In this document: one piece after another, positions 24,243 to 31,701 of the stretch
How positions within the stretch are numbered: the stretch's first letter is position 1
Layout: each line of letters begins with the position of its first letter
Source of the DNA: Streptomyces sp. A012304
Lineage (GTDB): Bacteria > Actinomycetota > Actinomycetes > Streptomycetales > Streptomycetaceae
Reading direction: 5' to 3'
Assembly: GCF_026008495.1 (NCBI RefSeq)
Contig: NZ_BQUN01000111.1
Location: forward strand, 18,909 to 51,813
DNA: 32,905 nucleotides
Notes under the pieces: model-generated
What the model saw: the letters and a program-made list of their open reading frames with translations, nothing else
Told to the model about the DNA's origin: nothing
Database searches by the model: none
Made by a program: the position numbers and the translations under genes

Positions 24243-25040
24243 ATGACTGCGGCCGCGTCGACGAGCGTGAGCGGCGGGGGCCGAACCGTGCTGGGATTCT
24301 TGACACAGCTGATCACTCTCTTCCTGCTGCCGGCCGGGATCATTCCGTACCGGGTGTGGGTGCTCAGCCGCGATCCGTCCCGGCCGGCCCGCTGGGCGGT
24401 GATCGGCCTCTACGCGGCGGCGATCGGCTACGCGGGCGCCGTGGCGTACGGGTTCGCCTTCACCGATCCGACGGCGGTGTGCGGCTCGACGACCCTCGAC
24501 AACGACTTTCCGCTGGTCAGCGTGACCGTGGACGCCTTCCCGCCCGAGGTCGCCTGCGAGACGACCGACGGGCACGGGCCGATGCGCCGCACCGCCCCGA
24601 GCGCGTGGATCATGTGGGCGGGTGTCGCCGTGGCGGTCGGGGCCCTGTCCGTGCTCCTGCTGCGCAGGCAGTCGCGGGTGTCCTCCGAGGTACGGGCCGG
24701 AGCCATCTGGTCACCGCTCCTGTGCGCCGCGTTCTGGGTGGTCGGGGTCGACCCCGTGCTGGAACTGTCCCGCACCGATCTCCACGACGAGTGCGTGAGG
24801 GCCAAGACGATCCCCCCGGAGACGAAGCTGATCCACATCGAGGTCCTGGACATCGACAGAACCGTCTTCCCGCCGTCCATCACCTGCACGTACCCCGACG
24901 GCGAGACGGACCTGCTCCGCATCTCGGGGACCGGTGTACTCCTCAGCGGCGCCGCGTCGGTGGTGTTCGCGGGGGCCGCCGTCCACCAGGTGCGCAGGGC
25001 GGGGCGGCCCGGGACCGGACGTGAGGAGCCGGCGCGTTGA
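24243..25040 (+). CDS. Uncharacterised multi-TM membrane protein
   Basis: 265-aa protein with hydrophobic segments at about 14-34, 46-69, 120-139, 150-170 and 228-248. Two extracytoplasmic loops are rich in charged residues and each holds a Cys pair (VCGSTTL...VACETTD, and DECVRAK...ITCTYPDG), suggesting disulfides. The two loops have similar motif order (Cys, Asp/Glu, Phe-Pro-Pro before the second Cys), hinting at internal duplication. The ribosome site before ATG 24243 is poor. I recognise no family. It lies between LysR and MBL genes in the same direction, with no overlap. Confidence 0.65.
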   Translation: MTAAASTSVSGGGRTVLGFLTQLITLFLLPAGIIPYRVWVLSRDPSRPARWAVIGLYAAAIGYAGAVAYGFAFTDPTAVCGSTTLDNDFPLVSVTVDAFPPEVACETTDGHGPMRRTAPSAWIMWAGVAVAVGALSVLLLRRQSRVSSEVRAGAIWSPLLCAAFWVVGVDPVLELSRTDLHDECVRAKTIPPETKLIHIEVLDIDRTVFPPSITCTYPDGETDLLRISGTGVLLSGAASVVFAGAAVHQVRRAGRPGTGREEPAR

Positions 25041-25047
25041 ACGACTT

Positions 25048-25161
25048 CGCCGCTTCCACCGCGACGGCCACCGCCGCTTCCTGCCCCGGAGCACCGCACT
25101 GGACGTGACCGAGACGGTCATGGACTTCTTCGCACCCCGACCATCAGGAGGATCACGATGA
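25048..25161 (+). pseudogene. Possible hydrolase C-terminal remnant
   Basis: A 37-codon open tail (RRFHRDGHRRFLPRSTALDVTETVMDFFAP...) has G or C at nearly all third positions from 25048 to about 25130, yet has no start. Its ending (LDVTETVMDFF) resembles the last helix of alpha/beta hydrolases. It may be the stub of a deleted gene in the gap before the MBL gene. Weak evidence. Confidence 0.25.
25106..25120. promoter_or_regulatory. Operator-like palindrome TGACCG-AGA-CGGTCA
   Basis: Perfect 6-bp arms around 3 bp, 38 bp upstream of the MBL start at 25158. Possible repressor site. Confidence 0.35.
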
Positions 25162-26147
25162 CCTCGTTACCCTGCCACGGCCACCCGACCGGCGATCTCA
25201 CCAGGCGTCGTCTGGGCCGGATCGCCGCAGCAGGCCTCGTCGCCGGTGTCGCCACGGCGGGTCCCGCCCCGTCGGCGGTGGCGGCCGGAGCGGGCGGGCA
25301 GGCGCACTACGACCGTGCCCGCAGGCTCGCCGGGAACGACCCGGTCCTCACCGCCCTGGTGCGGTCGCTGACCCCCGGCTTCGAGTTCCCCCGCCCGGCC
25401 GCGCCGGCGCCGATCAGGCTCTTCGACGACCTCGTCATGATCAGTGTCGGCTGGGTCTCCGCGATGGCGGTGCTGACCGACGACGGGATCGTCCTGATCG
25501 ACGCGCTCACCTCCGCCGCGGAGGCCGAGAACGTCCTCGTCCCCGGGCTGCGGGAGGTGGGCGCCGATCCGGAGACGATCAAATACGTCGTCGTCACCCA
25601 CGGCCACGCGGACCACTTCGGAGGCGCGCGGTACCTCGCCGAAGCCCACGGGGCGCGGGTGCTGATGTCCCCGGCGGACTGGGACCTGGTCGCCCGCACC
25701 GGGCCGGCCGACGCCCCCGCCCGGGACCTGGACATCGCGGACGGGCAACCGCTCACCCTCGGCGGCACGACCATCCAGCTGCACCACACTCCCGGCCACA
25801 CACCGGGCACCGTCTCGCCGGTCATCCCGGTGCGGGCGGGCCGCGAGCGGCACACGGCCATGCTGTGGGGCGGCACCAACCCGCCCGCCACGCCCGCGGA
25901 ACTGCGCGCCTACCTGGCGTCCATCCAGTCCTTCAGCGCGCGGATGCGACAGGCGAAGGTGGACGTGGAGCTGTCCAACCACCCCAACGACCACGGCCTC
26001 CAGCGCGCCGAGCAGCTCCGCGCCGACCCGGACGGACCGAACCCCTTCGTCCTCGGCCGACCGCGGGCGCAGCGCTACATGGCGGTACTGGACTCCATGC
26101 TGCGCGGACGGCTCGCCGACGCCGAAGCGGATGAGGGGCGGGGCTGA
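25158..26147 (+). CDS. Exported B3-like MBL-fold hydrolase (TTA at codon 4)
   Basis: 329-aa metallo-beta-lactamase-fold protein with a probable Tat signal (TRRRLGRIAAAGLVAG... to about residue 43). The metal motif His148-x-His150-x-Asp152-His153 (VVTHGHADHFGG), a later His in HHTPGHTPGT and a C-terminal His in LSNHPNDHG fit the subclass B3-like layout. True B3 carbapenemases are shorter, and homologues in Streptomyces are mostly uncharacterised. AGGAGG stands just before the ATG. Codon 4 (25167-25169) is TTA, so translation should need the bldA tRNA. Tandem repeats follow the stop. The substrate, a beta-lactam or another ester/lactone, is uncertain. Confidence 0.85.
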   Translation: MTSLPCHGHPTGDLTRRRLGRIAAAGLVAGVATAGPAPSAVAAGAGGQAHYDRARRLAGNDPVLTALVRSLTPGFEFPRPAAPAPIRLFDDLVMISVGWVSAMAVLTDDGIVLIDALTSAAEAENVLVPGLREVGADPETIKYVVVTHGHADHFGGARYLAEAHGARVLMSPADWDLVARTGPADAPARDLDIADGQPLTLGGTTIQLHHTPGHTPGTVSPVIPVRAGRERHTAMLWGGTNPPATPAELRAYLASIQSFSARMRQAKVDVELSNHPNDHGLQRAEQLRADPDGPNPFVLGRPRAQRYMAVLDSMLRGRLADAEADEGRG

Positions 26148-26157
26148 GCGGGCACCC

Positions 26158-26280
26158 GGCGCTGAGGAATCCCGTACGACGCGGGTATGCGGCGCTGAGG
26201 AACCCGTACGACGCGGGTACCCGGCGGTTGAGGAACCCGTACGACGCGCGGTACTCGACGCTCGAGGAACCGTTCGGCGG
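26158..26280. repeat. Imperfect 32-34 bp tandem repeats, 3.5 units
   Basis: Units begin at about 26158, 26191, 26223 and 26257 (last one partial). Shared core is GAGGAACCCGTACGACGC, with ACCCG-N7-CGGGT able to form a hairpin in the best units. They fill the gap between the MBL gene and the next gene. Three hairpins in a row could act as a terminator or RNA-stabilising element. Confidence 0.7.
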
Positions 26281-26292
26281 TGAAGTGGCGCC

Positions 26293-26766
26293 ATGCAGAC
26301 GTTCCTGCCCTACCCCGATTTCCGGGAGTCGGCGTCGGTCCTGGACCGACGCCGACTCGGCAAGCAGCGGGTCGAGGCCTTGCAGGTGCTGCGCGGCCTC
26401 ACCCGGCCGGGGTACGGATGGCGCCGGCATCCGGCCGTACGGATGTGGGCGGGATACGAGGAGGCGCTGGTCCGGTACGGTCTGGAGGTCTGCCGGGTGT
26501 GGCGTGAACAGGGGCACCAGGACAGCTGCGCGGCCACCCTCGTCGCCGACCTCGAAGCGTTCCGCCCCCACACACCGCTGCGTGACCAGCCGCTGCTGGC
26601 GGCCGCCGGGGAACTGCCGCCCTGGCTCGGCGAGGAAGCCTTCCACCGCAGCCACCGCTCGGCACTGGTCCGCAAGGACCCGACGACCTACGCCCCGCTC
26701 TTCCCCGGCGTCCCGGACGACCTGCCGTACGTCTGGCCGCCCTCGGACCGTCCTTCGCCCTCCTGA
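26293..26766 (+). CDS. MSMEG_6728-family, pyrimidine-dimer-glycosylase-like protein
   Basis: 157-aa protein beginning MQTFLPYPDFRESASVLDRRRLGKQRVEALQVLRGL, the signature of the MSMEG_6728 family, which is related to the T4 endonuclease V (pyrimidine dimer DNA glycosylase) fold. The LDRRRLGKQRVEA stretch with GYGWRRHPAVRMWAGYEEAL matches the conserved DNA-binding helices; in T4 endonuclease V the catalytic amine is at the extreme N-terminus. The C-terminus RSHRSALVRKDPTTYAPLFP is also typical. Likely role is DNA repair, by family inference only. The start has a weak ribosome site. It stands alone between the tandem repeats and the MocR promoter. Confidence 0.8.
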   Translation: MQTFLPYPDFRESASVLDRRRLGKQRVEALQVLRGLTRPGYGWRRHPAVRMWAGYEEALVRYGLEVCRVWREQGHQDSCAATLVADLEAFRPHTPLRDQPLLAAAGELPPWLGEEAFHRSHRSALVRKDPTTYAPLFPGVPDDLPYVWPPSDRPSPS

Positions 26767-26828
26767 CGTTCCTCGCCCCGCGGCGCACCGGCCGGGGATC
26801 CGAGTCGGCCGACGGCCCGGCAAAACCC

Positions 26829-26858
26829 CCGACTTTGGCATAGGACAAAGTGTAGGGT
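26829..26858 (+). promoter_or_regulatory. MocR promoter with ACTTTG-N8-CAAAGT operator
   Basis: Perfect inverted repeat ACTTTG (26832-26837) and CAAAGT (26846-26851) lies between a weak -35 (CCGACT) and a -10 box TAGGGT (26853-26858). The location suits autoregulation by the MocR-type protein. A divergent promoter is possible but no divergent gene uses it. Confidence 0.55.
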
Positions 26859-26877
26859 GGGTGCCGGAGGTGGTGAG

Positions 26878-28197
26878 GTGCGGATCAGCGGAACGACCGC
26901 GGCGGAGATCGCGAGCAGTGTGCGCGACCAGGTCGCCGCGGGTGAGCTGGCGCCGCGGACGGTGCTGCCGCCCGTGCGGGCGCTCGCCGCCGAGCTGGGA
27001 GTCAACCGGAACACGGTCGCCCTCGCGTACCGGCGGCTCGTCGAGGCCGGGGTGGCCGAGACACGGGGCCGCGGCGGCACGGTGATCGCGGCGGTGCCGC
27101 AGCTCGCCCGCGAGGGGTCCGGCGTCAGCGGCGACGCCGTCGACCTGGCCGGCGGCAACCCCGACCCGGAGCTGCTGCCCGACATCCTGGCCGCGGCCCG
27201 CCGGGGGGACTACCGCCCACCCCTGTACGGCGCGCCCGCCGTCGACGCGGGGCTGGCCGAGTGGGCCTCCGCCGACTTCGCCGAGGACATCGAGCAGCCG
27301 TTCCGCACACTGGTGGCGCACGGAGCGGTCGACGCCACCGAACGCATCCTGAACGCCCACCTCGCCCGCGGCGACCTGGTGGCCCTGGAGGACCCCTGCT
27401 TCCTGGCGAGCATCGGCACGCTGCGGCTGAACGGCTACCGGTCGGCCCCGGTCCCGGTGGACGGCGCCGGCATGCGGCCCGACGCCCTGCGGGACGCCCT
27501 GGAGGCCGGTGCCCGCGCGGTCGTCTGCACACCCCGCGCCCACAACCCGACCGGTGCGAGCCTCACCGCGCAGCGCGCGGCCGATCTGCGCGCGATCCTC
27601 GCCGACCACCCCCAGGTCCTGGTGATCGAGGACGACCACTTCTCGGCGGTCTCGGCACGGCCGTACCACCGGATCACCCCTGCGGCCACCGCGCGCTGGG
27701 CGCTGGTGCGGTCCCTGTCCAAGTTCCTCGGCCCGGACCTGCGCCTCGCCCTCGTCGCCGCCGACGCGGAGACCACCGCACGCCTGGAGGCGCGGTTGAG
27801 CGCCGGCACCACCTGGGTCAGCCGGCTGCTCCAGCACACGGCCCGCGAAATGCTCCTCGACCCGGGCGTCCATGAACTCCACGAACGGGCCCGCGCGGCC
27901 TACGCACACCGCAGCGGCCTGCTCGTCGAACGGCTGCACGCCCACGGCATCGAGGTGCCCGACCGGCCCGACGGGCTGAACGTATGGGTCGAACTCGACG
28001 TCGACGCCCGGTCGGTGGTCGAGAACCTCGCCCGGCGGGGCTGGGCGGTGCGGCCCGGCCACCTCTTCGTCCGCGACCCGTCCACCCACCTGGGCGCCAT
28101 CCGGGTCACCAGCTCCACCCTCACCGCACCGCAGGCCGAGGCGTTCGCCGCCGAACTCGCCGCGGTCGTGGCGGAACTGCGCGCGGCGAGCGGCTGA
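26878..28197 (+). CDS. MocR-type GntR/aminotransferase regulator
   Basis: 439-aa regulator fusing a GntR winged HTH (about 1-70: LPPVRALAAELGVNRNTVALAYRRLVEAG) to a fold-type I aminotransferase domain (about 90-435). Lys282 in RSLSKFLGPDLRLAL is the expected PLP-binding lysine, with HNPTGASL and an Asp-rich VIEDDHFS upstream, as in working aminotransferase folds. The GTG at 26878 is preferred because GGAGG (26866-26870) precedes it at 7 nt; a GTG at 26857 would add seven residues. It is upstream of and in line with dapA-like and MFS genes, which it probably controls. MocR proteins sense PLP or amino compounds. Confidence 0.9.
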   Translation: MRISGTTAAEIASSVRDQVAAGELAPRTVLPPVRALAAELGVNRNTVALAYRRLVEAGVAETRGRGGTVIAAVPQLAREGSGVSGDAVDLAGGNPDPELLPDILAAARRGDYRPPLYGAPAVDAGLAEWASADFAEDIEQPFRTLVAHGAVDATERILNAHLARGDLVALEDPCFLASIGTLRLNGYRSAPVPVDGAGMRPDALRDALEAGARAVVCTPRAHNPTGASLTAQRAADLRAILADHPQVLVIEDDHFSAVSARPYHRITPAATARWALVRSLSKFLGPDLRLALVAADAETTARLEARLSAGTTWVSRLLQHTAREMLLDPGVHELHERARAAYAHRSGLLVERLHAHGIEVPDRPDGLNVWVELDVDARSVVENLARRGWAVRPGHLFVRDPSTHLGAIRVTSSTLTAPQAEAFAAELAAVVAELRAASG

Positions 28198-28226
28198 CCG
28201 GCCCCCCTCTCCCGCCCGAAGAAGCA

Positions 28227-28250
28227 ATGAAGCACCTTGCAGCCTCTTGA
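28227..28250 (+). CDS. Possible 7-aa leader peptide
   Basis: ATG AAG CAC CTT GCA GCC TCT TGA encodes MKHLAAS. GAAGAAG lies just upstream, and its stop overlaps the GAGGAG ribosome site of the DapA-family gene. The codons CTT and TCT are unusual here. It could be a leader controlling the downstream gene, or chance. Confidence 0.25.
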   Translation: MKHLAAS

Positions 28251-28259
28251 GGAGCCGTC

Positions 28260-29153
28260 ATGTTCCGTGGTCTCAGCGCCTTCCCCCTCACCCCCACCGA
28301 CGAGCACGGCGTCGACGAGACGGCGTACGCCGCGCTCGTCGCCCGCCTCGCGGCCGCCGGCGTGGACTCCATCGGCGCGCTCGGCTCCACCGGCGGCTAC
28401 GCCTACCTCACCCGCGAGCAGCGCGCGCACGCCGTGCGGATCGCGGTCGAGGCCGCCGACGGCGTGCCCGTCATGGTCGGCATCGGCGCGCTGCGCACCT
28501 CGCACGTCCTGGCGCTGGCCGAGGACGCGCAGAAGGCCGGCGCCGCCGCGGTGCTGCTCGCCCCGATGACGTATCAGCCGCTCACCGACGACGAGGTGTT
28601 CGGGCTGTACGAGGACGTCACCCGCGAGCTGTCCGTACCGCTGTGCGTCTACGACAACCCCGCCACCACACGGGTGCGCTTCACCGACGAACTGCACGGC
28701 CGGATCGCCCGGCTGCCGAACGTCGGCTCGATCAAGATCCCCGGTGTGCCCGACGACCCGGCCGGGGCCCGGGCCCGCGTCGACGCGCTGCGGGCGCTGG
28801 TCCCCGGGACGGTCACCGTCGGGGTGAGCGGCGACTGGACGGCCGCCCGGGGTCTGACCGCCGGGTGCGACGTCTGGTACTCGGTCGTCGGCGGCATGTT
28901 CCCGCGCACCGCTCTCGCCCTCACCCGCGCCGCGCAGGCCGGTGACGCGGGCCGGGCCACGGACCTGTCCGACGCGCTCGAGCCGCTGTGGGAGCTGTTC
29001 CGCCGCCACGGCAGCCTGCGCGTCGTGTCCGCCGCCGCGTCCCACCTCGGCCTGGCGGGGGAGCCGAACCTGCCTCGGCCCCTGCGCGGACTCGACGAGG
29101 GCGCGCGTCGGGACGTCGTCGCCGTGCTGGACGCCCTCGGGCTCACCGCCTGA
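28260..29153 (+). CDS. DapA/NAL-family aldolase or lyase
   Basis: 297-aa TIM-barrel protein of the dihydrodipicolinate synthase/N-acetylneuraminate lyase superfamily, whose members form a Schiff base with pyruvate or another oxo acid. Lys159 (SIKIPG) is the Schiff-base residue and Tyr131 (CVYDNPATT) the proton shuttle, exactly 28 residues apart as in E. coli DapA. GSTGGYAYLT takes the place of the usual GTTGE, so the true lysine-pathway role is less likely than a catabolic one. GAGGAG precedes the ATG. It lies 62 bp after the MocR gene and 11 bp before an MFS gene, suggesting a degradation or export cassette. Confidence 0.88.
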   Translation: MFRGLSAFPLTPTDEHGVDETAYAALVARLAAAGVDSIGALGSTGGYAYLTREQRAHAVRIAVEAADGVPVMVGIGALRTSHVLALAEDAQKAGAAAVLLAPMTYQPLTDDEVFGLYEDVTRELSVPLCVYDNPATTRVRFTDELHGRIARLPNVGSIKIPGVPDDPAGARARVDALRALVPGTVTVGVSGDWTAARGLTAGCDVWYSVVGGMFPRTALALTRAAQAGDAGRATDLSDALEPLWELFRRHGSLRVVSAAASHLGLAGEPNLPRPLRGLDEGARRDVVAVLDALGLTA

Positions 29154-29164
29154 ACGCGCGCGCC

Positions 29165-30442
29165 ATGAACCGACAACGGATCGCGTCCGCGACCCACGCG
29201 GCGAGCGGGCCGCCCTCGCCGCCCGACGGCCAGGGCGGCGTGGGTGGCCTGGTGCGCTACGTCGTCGCCGCGGCCCTGGCCCGCACCGCCGACGGGGGAG
29301 CGGTCGTCGCCGTCGTCCTGCTCGTCACCTCGTCGGGCGGCTCGGGCGCGCTCGCGGGTGCGCTGGCCGCGTGCGTCACCGCACCGCATCTCCTCGGCCC
29401 CTTCGTCGCCCGCCCGCTGGACCTCGCGCACGATGGCCGCAAGGTCATCGCGGCGGCCTGTCTGCTGTACGCCACCGCGCTGACCGCGGGCGTCCTGACG
29501 TACGCCCGGACGCCCGCCCCGCTGACGGGGTTGCTGCTGGCCGTCGCCGGCACCTGCGGGCCCCTGCTGACCGGCGGCATCAGCAGCCGGCTGCCCGCCC
29601 TCGTCGGACCACGACCGCGCAGCCTGCGCCGGGCACAGGGCTGGGACGTGGCCACGTACGGTATCGGCGGCACCGTGGGCCCGTCCCTGGTGGCGGCCCT
29701 GTCGGGCTGGGCCTCGCCCGGCGCCGCCGCCCTCGCGCTCGCGGGCGGCGCCGGTGTCGCGGCGGGGTGTGTGCTCCTGCTGCCCCACGTGCCCGCGGCC
29801 CACGGCGGGGACCGGGCGGCGATCCCCAAGCCGGGGCCCACGCTGGCGCTCGTGGTCCGCACCGGCCGTCTGCGGCGCACCGTCTACCTGACCATGATCG
29901 TCGCGCTCGCCGTCGCCGCGCTGCCGATCACCGCGGTGCACATGACGCGGACGCTGGGCATCGACGCCTCCACCGCCGCGGTGCTGACCGCCGCCTACGG
30001 ACTGGGCAACCTGGCCGGCTCCGCGGCCGTCATGGTCTTCCCGCCCACCGGTGACCCCGACCGCCTCATGCGCCGCCTCGCCCTCGGGGTCGTCGCCGGA
30101 CTCGGCACGGTCGCCGCGAGTCACGTCTTCGCCCTGTCCGTGGCGGCGTACGCGCTGACGGGCGCCCTCAACGCCCTCTTCTTCGCCGCCACCCTCGCCG
30201 CCCGCACCGAGTACGCGCCCGCCACGGCCCGCGCCCAGGTCTTCATCTGGGTGGCGGCCCTGAAGATCACGTCGGGGTCCGCGGGCACCGCCCTCGCCGG
30301 CTCCCTCACCGGCCTCGACGCACGTCTGCCCCTCCTCCTCGGCATCGCCGCGATCACGGCGGCCGTCCTGGCGGCGACGCTCGAGGAACGGGCGGCCGGG
30401 AGCCTGACGGGTGCCGCACGGGCGCCCGGCGACCGCCCCTGA
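29165..30442 (+). CDS. MFS transporter
   Basis: 425-aa membrane protein with about 11-12 hydrophobic helices from residue 35 to 410, in two halves split by a basic loop (HGGDRAAIPKPGP..., RTGRLRRTVYL). This is the MFS layout; GLRRAQGWDVATYGIGGTVGPSL-like residues mark helix 5. The start ATG at 29165 is 11 bp after the DapA-family stop and lacks a clear ribosome site, so coupled translation is likely. Together with the MocR and DapA-family genes it forms an apparent operon. Substrate unknown; drug/metabolite efflux and uptake are both possible. Confidence 0.82.
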   Translation: MNRQRIASATHAASGPPSPPDGQGGVGGLVRYVVAAALARTADGGAVVAVVLLVTSSGGSGALAGALAACVTAPHLLGPFVARPLDLAHDGRKVIAAACLLYATALTAGVLTYARTPAPLTGLLLAVAGTCGPLLTGGISSRLPALVGPRPRSLRRAQGWDVATYGIGGTVGPSLVAALSGWASPGAAALALAGGAGVAAGCVLLLPHVPAAHGGDRAAIPKPGPTLALVVRTGRLRRTVYLTMIVALAVAALPITAVHMTRTLGIDASTAAVLTAAYGLGNLAGSAAVMVFPPTGDPDRLMRRLALGVVAGLGTVAASHVFALSVAAYALTGALNALFFAATLAARTEYAPATARAQVFIWVAALKITSGSAGTALAGSLTGLDARLPLLLGIAAITAAVLAATLEERAAGSLTGAARAPGDRP

Positions 30443-30617
30443 GAAGGCCCTGGTCCACCGCCACCGGTCTGGGCGGCCGCGCCGCCGCCGAGGAGCTGCG
30501 GGCCCTGCTCACCCCGCACCGAGAACCGACCGCCGTGCACTGCGTGGGTCCGGCGGATCCCCGGGTCACCGCCCGAGGCGGAAGCGGAATGCGGCGGCCG
30601 TGGCGCGCGGCGAGAGC

Positions 30618-30623
30618 TAGGAT
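30618..30623 (+). promoter_or_regulatory. -10 box TAGGAT of a leaderless sigma factor transcript
   Basis: TAGGAT ends 7 bp before the ATG at 30631, the usual distance from -10 to the transcription start, so the mRNA is probably leaderless. No good -35 is seen 17-18 bp upstream. Confidence 0.45.
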
Positions 30624-30630
30624 CCGGGCC

Positions 30631-31578
30631 ATGGCCCTGACCATGAACGACCTGGACCGCTTCGAGGCCTCCAGGCCCCGCCTGGAGGCCATCGCCTACC
30701 GCCTCCTCGGCTCCGCCGGCGAGGCCGAGGACGCCGTGCAGGAGACGTTCCTGCGCTGGCAGGCCGCCGACCTCGACCACATCGAGGTGCCCGAGGCCTG
30801 GCTGACGAAGGTCCTCACCAACCTGTGCCTCAACCAGCTCTCCTCCGCCCGCGCGCGGCGCGAGACCTATGTGGGCCAATGGCTGCCGGAGCCGCTGCTC
30901 GCCGGCGACCCGATGCTCGGCCCGGCCGACACCGCCGAACAGCGCGAATCGGTCTCGTACGCCGTCCTCGTCCTGCTGGAGCGGCTGTCCCCCAACGAGC
31001 GGGCGGTGTACGTCCTGCGGGAGGCCTTCGACTACCCGCACCGGGAGATCGCCGAGATCCTCGGCATCACCGAGGCCGCCAGCCAGCAGATCCTGCACCG
31101 CGCCAAGAAGCACGTCGCGGACGGCAGGGCCCGCACCGAGATCGACGAGGCCGCCGCCCGGCGGGTCGTCGAGGAGTTCCTCGCGGCCGCCACCAGCGGC
31201 CGGACCGAGCCGCTCGTGCAGCTGCTCACCCAGGACGCCATCTCGATCGGTGACGGCGGCGGGAAGGTCCCGGCCCGCGCCAAGGCGTTCGAGGGCGCCC
31301 TCGCGGTCGCGACGTTCCTGCGGGGCCTGTTCAAACCGGGCAAGGCCAAGCGCGCGCTGATCGGCGGCTCGCCCGACGTGTACGCCACGACCGCCAACGG
31401 CGAGCCGGCCGTGGTGGTGGTCGTCGACGGCCGGATCGTCGGCGTCATGTGCCTGGAGGTCACCGCCGAGGGCATCACCGCCGTCCGCAGCCAGGTCAAC
31501 CCCGACAAGCTCGAACGGGCGACCCGGCACTGGGCGTCCGCCGACCACGGCGCCCCCCTGCTCCACGGCGCCTTCTGA
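30631..31578 (+). CDS. ECF41 sigma factor with SnoaL-like C-terminal domain
   Basis: 315-aa sigma factor of group ECF41 (SigJ-like). Sigma region 2 (about 8-80) has RLLGSAGEAEDAVQETFLRW; region 4 (about 115-165) has LSPNERAVYVLREAFDYPHREIAEILGITEAASQQILHRA. The three ECF41 signatures are all present: YVGQWLPEPLL in the linker, DGGGK in the SnoaL-like domain, and NPDKL near the C-terminus. In this group the C-terminal domain controls sigma activity and no anti-sigma factor is needed; none is present here. The -10 box suggests a leaderless transcript. The oxidoreductase 123 bp downstream is a typical ECF41 partner and probably its target. Confidence 0.93.
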   Translation: MALTMNDLDRFEASRPRLEAIAYRLLGSAGEAEDAVQETFLRWQAADLDHIEVPEAWLTKVLTNLCLNQLSSARARRETYVGQWLPEPLLAGDPMLGPADTAEQRESVSYAVLVLLERLSPNERAVYVLREAFDYPHREIAEILGITEAASQQILHRAKKHVADGRARTEIDEAAARRVVEEFLAAATSGRTEPLVQLLTQDAISIGDGGGKVPARAKAFEGALAVATFLRGLFKPGKAKRALIGGSPDVYATTANGEPAVVVVVDGRIVGVMCLEVTAEGITAVRSQVNPDKLERATRHWASADHGAPLLHGAF

Positions 31579-31593
31579 ACGAGCCCCACCAGA

Positions 31594-31609
31594 TGTGATC
31601 TGCTTCACA
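31594..31609. promoter_or_regulatory. Rex/Crp-type operator TGTGA-N6-TCACA
   Basis: TGTGATCTGCTTCACA has the exact TGTGA-N6-TCACA form shared by Crp/FNR sites and the Streptomyces Rex operator (TGTGAACGCGTTCACA). It lies 93 bp upstream of the oxidoreductase start, 15 bp after the sigma factor stop. Confidence 0.55.
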
Positions 31610-31614
31610 CCGGA

Positions 31615-31627
31615 TTCCTGTCAGGAA
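31615..31627. promoter_or_regulatory. Palindrome TTCCTG-T-CAGGAA
   Basis: Perfect 6-bp arms around one base, immediately after the Rex/Crp-like site. It may be a second operator or a structural element. Confidence 0.35.
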
Positions 31628-31701
31628 ACGAGGGTCCGCCCGGTTCAAGGGGCGGAACAGCGCACCACCTAAGGCGGACCCGCGCAGACAGGAGCAGCGA
31701 A

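Noticed and set aside
26158..26280. CRISPR array
   Set aside because: The units are contiguous with no unique spacers and vary in sequence; no cas gene is nearby.
28260..29153. Calling the gene dapA
   Set aside because: Catalytic Lys and Tyr match the superfamily, but the substrate region and the MocR/MFS context argue against the lysine-pathway enzyme.
31579..31701. ECF41 promoter (TGTCACA with CGTC) before the oxidoreductase
   Set aside because: TTCACA and TGTCAGG are present but no CGTC at suitable spacing; the evidence is too weak to call.
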